Below, in pieces: positions 37,960 to 47,812 of a stretch of 64,000 nucleotides of DNA. The stretch lies in assembly GCA_009859145.1 (NCBI GenBank), contig VRVR01000003.1:434001-498000 (forward strand). The letters are read 5' to 3'. Numbering within the stretch: position 1 is the stretch's first letter; each line of letters begins with the position of its first letter. A program made the translations under genes and the position numbers. Under the pieces are notes generated by a model that saw only the letters and a program-made list of their open reading frames with translations, had not been told where the DNA came from and ran no database searches. This stretch comes from Andalucia godoyi. Taxonomy: Eukaryota; Discoba; Jakobea; Jakobida; Andaluciidae.

Positions 37960-40131
37960 CTAGCTTTCCTTTCCATCTCGTTTCTTGGCCATCATGGGTT
38001 GAATTGGCGGTAGAGATTTTGCTGCCTTTGCTTTGAGCTCTTTTAGACGTTCTTGACCGACTTTCGCAATTTCTTCTCGACGTTCCGGGAACTCTGCAAG
38101 AGTCGCTTCAAAATCTGCTTTGGACAATACGTACACTTCGCACATGGTCTTTGCGCGAATGGAAGCGGATCGCTTTTGTTCAAAGACGATGGAGAGTTCG
38201 CCGAAAAACGACCCTTCATTGAGCGTTGCGAAAATGACTGTTCCATCCTCGTTCACAACATCCACCGTTCCTTTGTACAGAAAATACATCTCTCTTCCCA
38301 CCGTCCCTTTGATAACCACGAACGATTCTGGCAAGAAGAAGACTCTTTTCAGAGTAGATACGACTCGCTCGATAAAAATCGGGTCTGCTGTCTTGAAGAA
38401 TGGCACCTTCGACACCAAGGAGCCGAACAGATAGGATTCAATATCTCTGCGTAGTGCTACCGGCATGTCTCCAAGAATGGTCTCCTCTGAGTAATCCGTT
38501 GAATTCATAGACCATAAGTACCGGTAGTAAGTGAGAATTCGCATTGAAATCTGCGATGAAATCTTGCGGAACATAAAGAACGCATGCAGCTTATCGATTT
38601 TCTGTCGAAAAAAGTTAGACATTGGATCCAGATTTTCCAACAACTCAGACACGACACCGACGATCGTGGCGAAAACAACGGATCCCATTCCGACGGTGAC
38701 CAGCGACCACACGAATTGTGCAGTAGTCTGAGGCCAGACGTCTTGGTACCCGACAATGAGGACTGTCGTCACATAGAACGCAAACTGGTAGGTAGCTGGA
38801 AACGAAGTTTCTTCGAAACTTAATCGGAATGCTGCTGTCGACGAGGTAATAGCCGCCGTGGAATTGGAAACATCGAGCAGCTTCAGCGCTGAGGTCAAAC
38901 GGGGCTTCCTTTGAAATCGCGGATTGGTCACGAATGCTAGAGAGGTGACATTGTCCCCGGATTGCCCGGTGGTCGCGCTGCTGCTGCTGCTCCCGCCCAT
39001 GGACAGCCACGCATCTCCGTCAATCGGGCTGATGAAGTAGACGAATATCAGTCCGCAAGACAGAACGTGACTCATGTACAACACGATAATCAACAGTCGG
39101 AGTATCCTGCTTAAGCGGCTGGCAGACGCTTCGTAGCCCGGAAAGAGGAGAAAGAAGTATTTCTGAACATGTGAGAAATTCCCCAGTAGCCTGGGGATGA
39201 GCAGACACTGGATTCCGTACCCATACTGCGATGTGCTGTTGGATGTTCGCTGGAACCATGCATCTGGCGAGGAATTTCCTTGAAGTTCTTGAATGCTCGT
39301 GAAGAATAAGAACAACGGAGCTGTGATGAGGATCGCGTATGTCCAGAACTGCCATTGCTTGATTCTTGCTAGGACTTCTTGAGGAGTCCGGCTTCTGTAC
39401 TCGTCTTGTCCATCTGTTCGGATTTCCTGTTGAGGGATGCCGGTGATGAGGAGATCGACCACCGCGTTGACAAGCCCCAGGCAGCAGAGCACAACGTCGA
39501 CGACAAACCAAGGGAGCGTTTCGGCCAAGGCGAATCCGATTCGAAGTGGGATGATCACAAAATCTGCAATCGAAAACGGCACATTCAGAATGGCGAGGGC
39601 GCGCAACAGCCAAATGAGAGAGTGTGTGGACGGCTCACCGGCTGTGTTAGTCTGCCCAGGACTGGTTGCCGCAGACGCGGTTGTGTTTGGATTTTGATTT
39701 TGATTTGGATGGGGCGTTAGCCTCGTTGCTGCGGCTGCCGGAACAGATTTTCTGTCACGATCTGCAGGATGGTGGTGATGCTGCATGCAGGTCACATCAT
39801 TACTGACGTCTGCGATCGGCGTCTTTTTCACCATAAGACTGCTTGCCAGTCCACCAAGCCCCTTCTGTGGATTCGAGCTGAAGTTTATCGACAGCTTCTT
39901 TTTCAGACCTGCTGTTGAGCTTCTTTGTGAAAGTGGGGATGTTGCAAGTACTTGTCCCCCAGAAGGAGATCTTTGGAGTGTTGAGCTGTTCTGTCGAAGG
40001 AATGACGGTGCAGAAAGCAGAGAACCTGTGAGAGACGGCGAACGAACAGACATCGTCCTGCTGATTGCAGTAAACGACGTCGCCGAGTCGCGGCGCAAAG
40101 AGTTCGACGAAGATGATGGTGTGATGTTCAT
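37960..40131 (-). CDS. Cyclic-nucleotide-gated-type cation channel with GYQD filter
   Basis: 723-aa voltage-gated-superfamily channel. Residues 1-170 are Ser-rich and disordered. About six hydrophobic segments lie at 175-500. S4 has few positives (SRLSRILRLLI), so voltage sensing may be weak. The pore loop reads VTTVLIVGYQDVWPQ, where K channels have GYGD and CNG channels have an ET-type filter; selectivity cannot be predicted. A C-linker follows (YRYLWSMNSTDYSEETILGDMPVALRRDI), then a cyclic-nucleotide-binding domain (about 565-690) with the phosphate-binding cassette GSFFGELSIVFEQKRSASIRA, which keeps the FGE glutamate and the arginine. The tail is Lys-rich. The match to HCN/CNG/EAG-like families is by architecture; the ligand (cAMP or cGMP) is inferred. 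Confidence 0.85.
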   Translation of the reverse strand: MNITPSSSSNSLRRDSATSFTAISRTMSVRSPSLTGSLLSAPSFLRQNSSTLQRSPSGGQVLATSPLSQRSSTAGLKKKLSINFSSNPQKGLGGLASSLMVKKTPIADVSNDVTCMQHHHHPADRDRKSVPAAAATRLTPHPNQNQNPNTTASAATSPGQTNTAGEPSTHSLIWLLRALAILNVPFSIADFVIIPLRIGFALAETLPWFVVDVVLCCLGLVNAVVDLLITGIPQQEIRTDGQDEYRSRTPQEVLARIKQWQFWTYAILITAPLFLFFTSIQELQGNSSPDAWFQRTSNSTSQYGYGIQCLLIPRLLGNFSHVQKYFFLLFPGYEASASRLSRILRLLIIVLYMSHVLSCGLIFVYFISPIDGDAWLSMGGSSSSSATTGQSGDNVTSLAFVTNPRFQRKPRLTSALKLLDVSNSTAAITSSTAAFRLSFEETSFPATYQFAFYVTTVLIVGYQDVWPQTTAQFVWSLVTVGMGSVVFATIVGVVSELLENLDPMSNFFRQKIDKLHAFFMFRKISSQISMRILTYYRYLWSMNSTDYSEETILGDMPVALRRDIESYLFGSLVSKVPFFKTADPIFIERVVSTLKRVFFLPESFVVIKGTVGREMYFLYKGTVDVVNEDGTVIFATLNEGSFFGELSIVFEQKRSASIRAKTMCEVYVLSKADFEATLAEFPERREEIAKVGQERLKELKAKAAKSLPPIQPMMAKKRDGKES

Positions 40132-40136
40132 GTCGT

Positions 40137-40186
<50 letters not shown>

Positions 40187-40535
40187 GGTTTTGCTGAGGC
40201 GAGAGGAAAAAAATACTAATGAATTACTTTCTTCTTTTCCAATACTTTCTTTCTTGCTTGATTTCTTCCAAACAGTCAGTTCCCGAAACTTTTCTCCATC
40301 CATAAAACCGAGCCAAGTTACGTACTGTCATCATCGCAATTTGCATGTTCACAACGACAACCAGGGACACGCAACATCCAACCGTTGTAGTGTTCGCACG
40401 AGTCGCCACATGTCAACGCGATTAAACTGGGTGCTGGGAAATCCCCTTTGCTCAACACGATTCTTATCACGATTCTTATCACTGTCATCATCGTCATCAT
40501 CATTTACTATTATTTTGACACAGATTTTTATTGCA
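40132..40535. promoter_or_regulatory. Shared promoter region, channel / secreted hydrolase
   Basis: 404 nt between divergent starts. Bases 40139-40183 are a TG microsatellite next to the channel ATG. A CAT/CATCATCGTC repeat lies at 40480-40503, preceded by two ACGATTCTTATC direct repeats (40459-40481). The plus-strand frame is open throughout, but its repeat-encoded N-terminus was rejected as the start of the next gene. Confidence 0.5.
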
Positions 40536-43088
40536 ATGAGGCACGTGCACAAGGAGGCGTACGGCGCAGCAGTTGCGTTCATCGTTTTTTGCTTTTGCGT
40601 CTGCTTTCCAAAGACAGCAGTTGCAACGTGTCCTATTCAGATTGAAGATCCAAGCTTCGAAACGCCGGTGCTTCCGATGACCTTCCTGCGGGAACGCTTT
40701 TCTTTTCTTGGAGCGTCTACACAGTATTGTCCGTCCAATGCGTCGCACATTGCTCTCTCGTTTGCGATCGACTCGACACTCTCCTGTGAATCATACCGCA
40801 TTGCGCGACACGAAGGCAGTTATCATCGTGATAATGATCATCATGATGATAGTGGGTTTCAAGTTACTGTTTATGCATCAATTGAGTTGTGTCAGTCTGA
40901 GAATCCAAACTTGAGAAAAGGATCGGTGGAAACAACCGTGCTTGCGTTCTTGTATGGTGCGTATCGCACGTTGAGGGAAACTGGATTTGCGTTTTTGCAT
41001 CCTTTCGATACCCTCGTTCCTGCGGCGCTCGGCATCAACGCAGATGGATCGATATCGCCCTTGATGACTCCAGGCGGGTCTGTTTTTGTCTCCTTTTCAC
41101 ACCCAGTTCGGTCGTACCATCTGCACAGTATGCATCCGCTGGAGTACACTCCGTACTTCAATGGATTTGGTATCAACAACTCGAGTTTGCTGGTCACAGA
41201 AGACGACGGGTCTTTTGAGAAGGTTGCGTTTGCTGAATTTCCGTTGATATGTGAGTGGATGATTGTGATTCAAGCGAACCGATTTTCATGGGTTCTGTTG
41301 GAGGATGACTCATTCAAGCTGTTTGCACAGTCCCCGGAACGGATTGCACGACTTGCGAAACTGGTGGACATTGCGCATTCCTTTGGATTGCTTGTCGGGC
41401 TTGATGTGCCTGTCTTTTTCCAGCAGCAGCACTCATGGAGGTTGGTGCCAGGTTCGTACAAATCGACGGCTGACGCCGTCTCGCAGATGAAAGCTAGAGT
41501 GGACTATCTTCGTCAAGCGGATTGGGACTTCTTGGAAACAGAAATGGGATCCTCCGAGTTCACACAAACCTCGGACGTGGAGATGGTTGCCTTGCTGAAC
41601 GCAACGCAAATCTACATTGCGGACGAACCGACTGTTCGGCCGATCTCGTTGTGGGTGAAAGTACACTGTTCGCAAGGGCAAACTGCTCCCCACTACGGAA
41701 ATATTGATTATAACTTCGTTGCCCAGTTTGCAGATCCGCGAGTTGTCTTGCTTCCTCACACTGTGCAGCCCTTTTCGCTGGATGATCCCACGTGGAATTC
41801 GTACGGAAACAGAAACTTCACTTTCATGTTGGATTTTATGAAGTCGTTGCCTGCGGAGCGGCGATCCGTTTATTACGGAGAGACGGCGTATTGGGTGAAC
41901 GACGATACGGCCACCGGGATGTTTTGGCCGATTTACATTGATAGACGTGCACACGATCTGACGATCATCGAACAAGAGGTGCCCTACTGTCAAGGATTCC
42001 ACACGTTCCATTCGGGTTTTGCGTGGGGATACAACCTGATTGATTATGCATTAATGTCTCTCTTTGATACGTCCATTCGTCCTCGTTTGAGCACTGCGAC
42101 TGCAGAGCGAAACTGGGTGAAAGTTGTGTCTCCTATTTTTGGAAATACGCGAACCCAGTTGCTCACAGATCTGATTGACACGCAACGGGAGTGGTTTATC
42201 GAGAATGATGGCATGGCATACGTTCAAGGCCAAGATACGTGGTCGGAAATCGGAGACGATATTGCGCACACCCACGAACAGCCACCGCGATCCTTGACCC
42301 CGTTGCCGCTGCTGATGTCGTCCAAGTTCGCAGAGGTGGACAAGAAGCCTCGTGATTTGTATATTCAGTCTGTGCGATCGTTGTTGACGAATATGAGGAG
42401 CGCTTTCACCAATGTGACGGATCATATGAAAGCATTGGAAATGCCAGACGTTTCGCAGAAGCTGTCGTCCACTCCTGGGGTGTCCGTTGATTGGACTTCG
42501 CAGTGGAAGTTGGCTGCGCTTGTTTCCAAAGACTATTCGAGTTTTTGGTCCGATGTGTTGGATGGAACGTCCCTGCTGTCTCTCAGATCTTCTCAGATTG
42601 CCCTGATGTACGAGTCTTGCTTCACGCTGGAGTTTCCGACAGATGCATTGCACTCGATCTTTGTGGAAGCGACATCAATCGTTGAGCGTGGCCGTGATCG
42701 AATGAGAGTGGCGTATCCTCAACGTTTGTACGGATGGATTCCCTCAAATCCGACGTCATACAACCACATGTATCTATGGACTGCGGATTCTCTGTATTTT
42801 ATGTGGAGAGACGTGTTGCGAATTCACGAATCTCTTGTTGTTCACGCTGGTGGGTCCGATGTGATTGCTTGGCTGTGGATTTGGTCTCCGTGCTTTCTGA
42901 ACATGGTTGACCCTCTGCAGATTGCAGGTCTTGGGGAAGGGGGATTTTCGACAGCATTTTCTGAGATTGTGTCGTGGGCCATCAAGGAGGAGCAACGCTG
43001 GCATGGGCATGGTGCCGAACCGTTCCTGCGCTGCACAAGTGCTCCCGAGCAGGCATTCCCAGTCGCCGATTGGTCCATCTTCAAATAG
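40536..43088 (+). CDS. Secreted glycoside-hydrolase-like protein, family uncertain
   Basis: 850 aa from ATG 40536. Residues about 11-30 (AVAFIVFCFCVCF...TAVA) are a signal peptide, and several N-x-S/T sites support a secreted or lysosomal location. The N-terminal domain contains TVLAFLYGAYRTLRETGFAFLHP, a pattern typical of the alpha/beta domain that precedes the catalytic barrel in several glycosidase families (GH20, GH67 and GH84-like), and HSMHPLEYTPYF follows. The middle reads like a (beta/alpha)8 barrel: LICEWMIVIQANRFSWVLL, HSFGLLVGLDVPVFF, DFLETEMGSSEF and VYYGETAYWVNDD, the last two offering acidic residues as catalytic candidates. The C-terminal 350 residues are helical. I do not recognise a specific family or substrate. 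Confidence 0.55.
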   Translation: MRHVHKEAYGAAVAFIVFCFCVCFPKTAVATCPIQIEDPSFETPVLPMTFLRERFSFLGASTQYCPSNASHIALSFAIDSTLSCESYRIARHEGSYHRDNDHHDDSGFQVTVYASIELCQSENPNLRKGSVETTVLAFLYGAYRTLRETGFAFLHPFDTLVPAALGINADGSISPLMTPGGSVFVSFSHPVRSYHLHSMHPLEYTPYFNGFGINNSSLLVTEDDGSFEKVAFAEFPLICEWMIVIQANRFSWVLLEDDSFKLFAQSPERIARLAKLVDIAHSFGLLVGLDVPVFFQQQHSWRLVPGSYKSTADAVSQMKARVDYLRQADWDFLETEMGSSEFTQTSDVEMVALLNATQIYIADEPTVRPISLWVKVHCSQGQTAPHYGNIDYNFVAQFADPRVVLLPHTVQPFSLDDPTWNSYGNRNFTFMLDFMKSLPAERRSVYYGETAYWVNDDTATGMFWPIYIDRRAHDLTIIEQEVPYCQGFHTFHSGFAWGYNLIDYALMSLFDTSIRPRLSTATAERNWVKVVSPIFGNTRTQLLTDLIDTQREWFIENDGMAYVQGQDTWSEIGDDIAHTHEQPPRSLTPLPLLMSSKFAEVDKKPRDLYIQSVRSLLTNMRSAFTNVTDHMKALEMPDVSQKLSSTPGVSVDWTSQWKLAALVSKDYSSFWSDVLDGTSLLSLRSSQIALMYESCFTLEFPTDALHSIFVEATSIVERGRDRMRVAYPQRLYGWIPSNPTSYNHMYLWTADSLYFMWRDVLRIHESLVVHAGGSDVIAWLWIWSPCFLNMVDPLQIAGLGEGGFSTAFSEIVSWAIKEEQRWHGHGAEPFLRCTSAPEQAFPVADWSIFK

Positions 43089-43112
43089 CAGTGTGATAAA
43101 AAGTTTATAGCA

Positions 43113-43127
43113 CCCCCCCCCCCCCCC
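43113..43127. repeat. C15 homopolymer tract, convergent junction
   Basis: Fifteen C, 24 nt after the hydrolase stop and about 40 nt beyond the nucleoporin stop on the other strand. Confidence 0.9.
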
Positions 43128-43168
43128 TCTCTGCTGCACGAAGCGTACCAAATCTCGAAACAAATGTG

Positions 43169-46100
43169 CTAGCGACCAAAACCTCCCGAGCCTGATGGTT
43201 GTTGAGATCCAAACCCGCCCTGGGTTCCAAACGCCGAAAACCCGGTACCAAAACTGGATGGTTGCGAAGGCTGCTGACCAAACCCGCTCGGTTGCTGTCC
43301 GAAGGCACTTGGCTGCTGCCCAAATGCATTGGACTGCTGCCCAAACGTGCCCGACTGCGATCCGCTTGCCGGGATTGATGAATTGCCAGAGGCTTGCAAG
43401 AAGGCATTTCCGCTACCACTGAAGCCGGGATTTGCAGCGAATGACGCGAACCCAGCGCCAGCGGCGACTGCGGTGGATGTGGTGTTGTTTGTTGGTGCGG
43501 AAGAAACAGGACCGAACGGATTCGATGAGCGCCCAATCTTCGCCGGTCCGCCGAAACCAGAGGATCCGAAAGCAGACGGTTGAGGACCCGCAGCGAACCC
43601 GGACAAAGAAGAAGATCCAGTGGCAGAGGAAGCACCCGAAGGCACAGCTGGTGGTGCTCCAAATGCAGCTGCCCCACTTCCAAAGCCAGAATTAGAGACG
43701 GAAGACAGACTACTTCCTTGCCCAAATGCAGAGAATGAAGACGGCTGCAGTACATTTTGCCCAGAAGAATTTTGGAACGGTGATTCCACTTGCTTCGGGG
43801 GAAGCGACGGAGCACCGAAACCAAAACTGGACGTCTGCGCAAACGCATTCCCAGCACCCAATCCCTGTCCAGATGCAAGGGGCTGCAGGTCTGTATGTAA
43901 AGATAAGCCAAGTGCGAAGCCAGGCGCTGACAATCCTGTGGCTTGCGTATCAGCATGATTGGAGGCAACGGAGTCCTTTTTCGCCCCGGAAAGCTCAAGA
44001 GCGGGTTTCTTCTCGGGCTGACCGAATGCCGCAGGCTGTGCAAAAGACAAGCTGGCAGGCGCATCCTTTTTCGCCCCGGAAAGCTCAAGAGCGGGTTTCT
44101 TCTCGGGCTGACCGAATGCCGCAGGCTGTGCAAAAGACAAGCTAGCAGGCGCATCCTTCTTCGCCCCGGAAAGCTCAAGAGCGGGTTTCTTCTCGGGCTG
44201 ACCGAATGCCGCAGGCTGTGCAAAAGACAAGCTGGCAGGCGCATCCTTCTTCGCCCCGGAAAGCTCAAGAGCGGGTTTCTTCTCGGGCTGACCGAATGCC
44301 GCAGGCTGTGGGAATGTGAAAGCAGAGAAAACAGACGAATCAGCACTCGGATTCTTGGGCAGCAAGGTTTCGCCAGATATTTGAGACGAATTGACAACGG
44401 AGGGAGCAGAAAAATGGTCTTTTTTTCCTTGAGTGAATTCTGATGCAATCTTACTACCAGTTCCACTCGAGGTCGTTTCGGTCGCAATCGCTCCTCCAGA
44501 GGCATCGGGTTTTGAAGGAAAAGAGAAGACAGAATTTGTCGTCAAAGTCGTCGGAATCTTTGAGCTTTCAGCAATAGCATTGGTTTGTTGCGGCTGTGTA
44601 TCAGTTGCCGTAGATTTCAAAAACTGTGGAGCGGGTGATTTCGTGCCCAACATGTTCGACCCTTCAACGGATTGTTTTTGAGGTCCAATCGGACCTGCGC
44701 CGGCTGTGGAGGCACTCCTTAAAGAAAGGGAAGTTTGCTGCCGTTTCTGGGAGGCTGAGTGCGAGTCACTGTTGGTGTCCTCCATCTTGCCGCCAGTAAC
44801 GATGGAGGACGAGACATTGGCTTGCTTGGAGGAACCAGTCGGCTGCAAGGGCATCATTTGTTGGGAAACCTTCGCAATCACAATTGACGGTGACGACTGC
44901 ACTATCTGTTGCACGCTATCCAGCCTACGCCAACGGGTTCGAGCCGGTGGAAGATCTGCACCTGCCGCACGTCCTACTGTCGCTGCAATGCGATCAACCT
45001 TTGAAATTTGTCCTGGAGAAAAGGTAGCTCTAGACGGAGAAGATGCATGCAGATTCAATAGCGACAGATCTGGCAGTCCGTACCTTGTCTTCCCACGAAT
45101 TGATGCAGCCTTCTGGCGGGCCTGCCAGAGCTTGTCGACGCGAATCTTCAGCTCCTTGACGTAATCCAGCATATTGCGAGAAGATGAAAACCTGTCTTGA
45201 GCAATTCTGTACAACCTCGCAATCTTGTCTTCTTTTCGTTGAAGCGACAGGGCATCATTCGCGGGACAGCACAATTCCAGTTCAACAAAAATCTCATTGA
45301 TCAAAGTTCGAAGACACGAAACTCTCTCTGTCAACCGAAGAGAGTCATCAACAAACGCATGTTCAGCGGACGAGAAGCTGGATGCACGGATTCGCAAAGA
45401 AGAAACACGCGGAGCCTCCCGTTTTCGGAGCAGGTCTTCTAATTCTTGAAGACGACCCTCCAGATCCTCCACAGAAGAGGCTCGTAAAGGACCCATATTT
45501 TCGCCAGAGACATTGGCATATGAAAGCTGGTGCTCACGAAGTTCGGCCTCGCACTTGACGCGTGTATCATGAATCAGCTGTAGCCCATTCGAAATAAATG
45601 CATCGACGATGTTTTCCAAATCTCGAGGAGTGCTTCCAAAAGCACGTCCGAATTCAGCAGCAGCAGTCTTGCATGCTTCAAAACCCGGTGAAATCTTCAC
45701 GTGCTGGGGAGCCGAAACACTCTGCGAAGACGGCTTTTCGGTTTTTCTGCTGGACGACGTCGACGCTGCAAAAGACGGTAGCGGCTTCTGCTCGGCAGTG
45801 GTCCCAAGCGACAATGCTGGTTTCTGTTCTGCAGTCGTCCCAAACGACAATGCTGGTTTCTGTTCTGCAGTCGTCCCAAACGACCCAAACGGTTTCTGCT
45901 CGGCAGTCGTCCCAAACGACCCAAACGGTTTCTGCTCGGCAGTCGTCCCAAACGACAATGCTGGTTTCTGTTCTGCAGTCGTCCCAAACGACAATGCTGG
46001 TTTCTGTTCTGCAGTCGTCCCAAACGACCCAAACGGTTTCTGCTCGGCAGTCGTCCCAAACGACAATGCTGGTTTCTGTTCTGCAGTCGTCCCAAACGAC

Positions 46101-47812
46101 AATGCTGGTTTCTGTTCTGCAGTCGTCCCAAACGACCCAAACGGTTTCTGCTCGGCAGTGGTCCCGAACGACAATGCTGGTTTCTGTTCGGCAGTCGTCC
46201 CAAACGACAATGCTGGTTTCTGCTCGGCAGTGGTCCCAAACGACAATGCTGGCTCTTGCTGCTGTTGCCCAAAACTGACACTAGCAGGACTCTGCTCAAC
46301 TGCCGGAACTGCAGGAAGAGCAGCACGAGACAGATTCTGGTAGTTGCCCGCGGTCTTCTTCGCTTCCTCCGATTCCGATTGCAGCGGCTCCAGTGTTGCT
46401 ATTCTAGAAGAAATCGTGTTTAGTAAAGCATCTGAAGAAGCAGAAGGTGAATGGTCCAGTGCGTCCAGTGACGCTGATCCTGAAGAAAGTTTCAGAATAG
46501 AAGACCCCACGGTAGAAGTGCACAGCATTCCAGGAGACCAATGAAGCGTCGGGGCCATCTTCCGCAGAATCAAAGACATGTTCAGCCATTCTTCTTGTTC
46601 TTCTTGAGAGAACTTGCAAATGACAGCCCAGGATCGAATTGTCCCGGATGCACACAGAGCCAAAAAGAAAGGCTGCGGAGGTCGGGACGCATCCTCATCT
46701 TGCATTGGAGGGAACTCAAATTGAGACGTTAAATCCAAGCAACAACTCTTCAAGGGATCTGCAACATCGTCTGCAAAGAACCCAATTTCTTCATCATCCT
46801 CTTTTCCAATGATTCTCTTGATCGTCCCGTCGGCAACGCGCATATAAGACATTCTGGAAAGATTTGGAAGACCAACAAAGATAAATCCAAAAGGCGGGAG
46901 AAAACTGATCACCGGGACGAATGGTCGAACCACTCTCGCTCCGTCCACCTTGTCAAATCCTTCGACAAAATCGTAAATATCAAATAACATGTTACCGTCA
47001 ACGGAAAACGTTCCATCAGGATGCAAATCAAATGACGCCAATTGCGGTGCGTATTCAAGCTCGTCGTCATCATCGAATGCCCACGCAAGTGACAGCAAAA
47101 CCAATGACCTTGTGACGAAATAAACATGGAATACAAAGGATGGCTCAGCTTCAAATGACAAGGAAGCAGAGTCGATCATTTCGCCAGAGCTGTTCAGCAT
47201 AAACAAACGGTTTGAAGACGATACTGCTACCAACCGTCCGTCGAGTCCCGAAATGCCCACAATTTTCTCTGAATTTTCAATCTGGGGCAGCTGCATTACC
47301 GTGTATGTCTTCCCACTCGCGGTCCCTCGAAGAACACCATCCTCGTTCGATACAACGAAAAACACGTCATCCGATGACCATGTTGCAGTTGTAATCCTCG
47401 ACGCTGCAACATCAAATTGATATTCAGGAACAAGACCACCGCCAAGCACAAGCGTATCCACAGAAAACACAGCAACAGAATGCTCGCAAAAGAGAAGAAT
47501 CCGAGACTCAGAAGGAGAGATGATGAATGATTCCAACCGGTTTGAATCCGTGCATCCCATTGAAGCAAGCTTCTCTAAAACACTTGGCTGGTTGAATGCG
47601 CTTGATTTTGCTGTGGAAAACACGTCAATTCCTTGCGAACTGCACGTCAAAAGCACAGATCGAGACTGCAGAACACCCATTACTTGGGTGCCGCGAATTC
47701 GAGGGCATGCGACGGGCGCTGTTCGACATTCTGCCAGCGATTTGTGCTTCACAGCTTTCCATCGAGGTTCTGGTACTTCTGATTTTGAGTCGCGTAGCAC
47801 AAACTTCTTCAT
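43169..47812 (-). CDS. NUP214: FG nucleoporin, Nup214/Nup159-like
   Basis: 1,547 aa from ATG 47812 (MKKFVLRDSKSE); 62 upstream in-frame codons are Phe-rich UTR-like sequence. The N-terminal 440 residues read as a beta-propeller (repeated hydrophobic blades such as ESRILLFCEHSVAVFSVDTLVLGGG and DDVFFVVSNEDGVLRGTASGKTYTVMQLP). That is followed by an SFG-repeat array (about 515-675), a coiled-coil region (about 720-900, LEGRLQELEDLLRK), and a long C-terminal FG domain (about 1040-1547) with FG, SFG, GFG and AFGQ repeats. Propeller plus FG plus coiled coil is the Nup214/Nup159 layout at the cytoplasmic face of the pore, where the propeller recruits DDX19/Dbp5. The order (FG before coiled coil) is closer to Nup159. 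Two near-identical tandem arrays lie inside the gene. Confidence 0.78.
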   Translation of the reverse strand: MKKFVLRDSKSEVPEPRWKAVKHKSLAECRTAPVACPRIRGTQVMGVLQSRSVLLTCSSQGIDVFSTAKSSAFNQPSVLEKLASMGCTDSNRLESFIISPSESRILLFCEHSVAVFSVDTLVLGGGLVPEYQFDVAASRITTATWSSDDVFFVVSNEDGVLRGTASGKTYTVMQLPQIENSEKIVGISGLDGRLVAVSSSNRLFMLNSSGEMIDSASLSFEAEPSFVFHVYFVTRSLVLLSLAWAFDDDDELEYAPQLASFDLHPDGTFSVDGNMLFDIYDFVEGFDKVDGARVVRPFVPVISFLPPFGFIFVGLPNLSRMSYMRVADGTIKRIIGKEDDEEIGFFADDVADPLKSCCLDLTSQFEFPPMQDEDASRPPQPFFLALCASGTIRSWAVICKFSQEEQEEWLNMSLILRKMAPTLHWSPGMLCTSTVGSSILKLSSGSASLDALDHSPSASSDALLNTISSRIATLEPLQSESEEAKKTAGNYQNLSRAALPAVPAVEQSPASVSFGQQQQEPALSFGTTAEQKPALSFGTTAEQKPALSFGTTAEQKPFGSFGTTAEQKPALSFGTTAEQKPALSFGTTAEQKPFGSFGTTAEQKPALSFGTTAEQKPALSFGTTAEQKPFGSFGTTAEQKPFGSFGTTAEQKPALSFGTTAEQKPALSLGTTAEQKPLPSFAASTSSSRKTEKPSSQSVSAPQHVKISPGFEACKTAAAEFGRAFGSTPRDLENIVDAFISNGLQLIHDTRVKCEAELREHQLSYANVSGENMGPLRASSVEDLEGRLQELEDLLRKREAPRVSSLRIRASSFSSAEHAFVDDSLRLTERVSCLRTLINEIFVELELCCPANDALSLQRKEDKIARLYRIAQDRFSSSRNMLDYVKELKIRVDKLWQARQKAASIRGKTRYGLPDLSLLNLHASSPSRATFSPGQISKVDRIAATVGRAAGADLPPARTRWRRLDSVQQIVQSSPSIVIAKVSQQMMPLQPTGSSKQANVSSSIVTGGKMEDTNSDSHSASQKRQQTSLSLRSASTAGAGPIGPQKQSVEGSNMLGTKSPAPQFLKSTATDTQPQQTNAIAESSKIPTTLTTNSVFSFPSKPDASGGAIATETTSSGTGSKIASEFTQGKKDHFSAPSVVNSSQISGETLLPKNPSADSSVFSAFTFPQPAAFGQPEKKPALELSGAKKDAPASLSFAQPAAFGQPEKKPALELSGAKKDAPASLSFAQPAAFGQPEKKPALELSGAKKDAPASLSFAQPAAFGQPEKKPALELSGAKKDSVASNHADTQATGLSAPGFALGLSLHTDLQPLASGQGLGAGNAFAQTSSFGFGAPSLPPKQVESPFQNSSGQNVLQPSSFSAFGQGSSLSSVSNSGFGSGAAAFGAPPAVPSGASSATGSSSLSGFAAGPQPSAFGSSGFGGPAKIGRSSNPFGPVSSAPTNNTTSTAVAAGAGFASFAANPGFSGSGNAFLQASGNSSIPASGSQSGTFGQQSNAFGQQPSAFGQQPSGFGQQPSQPSSFGTGFSAFGTQGGFGSQQPSGSGGFGR
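43975..44310 (-). repeat. 90-bp coding tandem repeat (about 3.7 copies)
   Basis: Units start at 43975, 44065, 44155 and 44245 (last partial). They are almost identical at the DNA level and encode the 30-aa block SFAQPAAFGQPEKKPALELS plus GAKKDAPASL. The near-identity indicates recent expansion or homogenisation. Confidence 0.95.
45785..46254 (-). repeat. 36-bp coding tandem repeat (13 copies)
   Basis: Thirteen 12-aa units of two kinds, PALSFGTTAEQK and PFGSFGTTAEQK, in the order A A A B A A B A A B B A A (last unit SLG). The A-A-B higher-order pattern repeats. All units supply an SFG core to the nucleoporin. Confidence 0.95.

Noticed and set aside
40140-40535. N-terminal extension of the secreted hydrolase (132 codons)
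   Set aside because: It is encoded by the TG microsatellite and promoter-like DNA; the ATG at 40536 gives a signal peptide.
43943-44505. Antisense and alternative frames across the 90-bp repeat
   Set aside because: Same cause: an in-frame tandem repeat keeps all frames open. No domain is seen in them.
43975-46254. CRISPR-like direct repeats
   Set aside because: Repeats are contiguous without unique spacers, lie inside a coding sequence, and the genome is eukaryotic.
45598-46343. Long plus-strand open frames opposite the nucleoporin FG array
   Set aside because: They are antisense by-products of the 36-bp repeat, whose length is a multiple of three; the minus frame has the FG motifs and continues into conserved domains.
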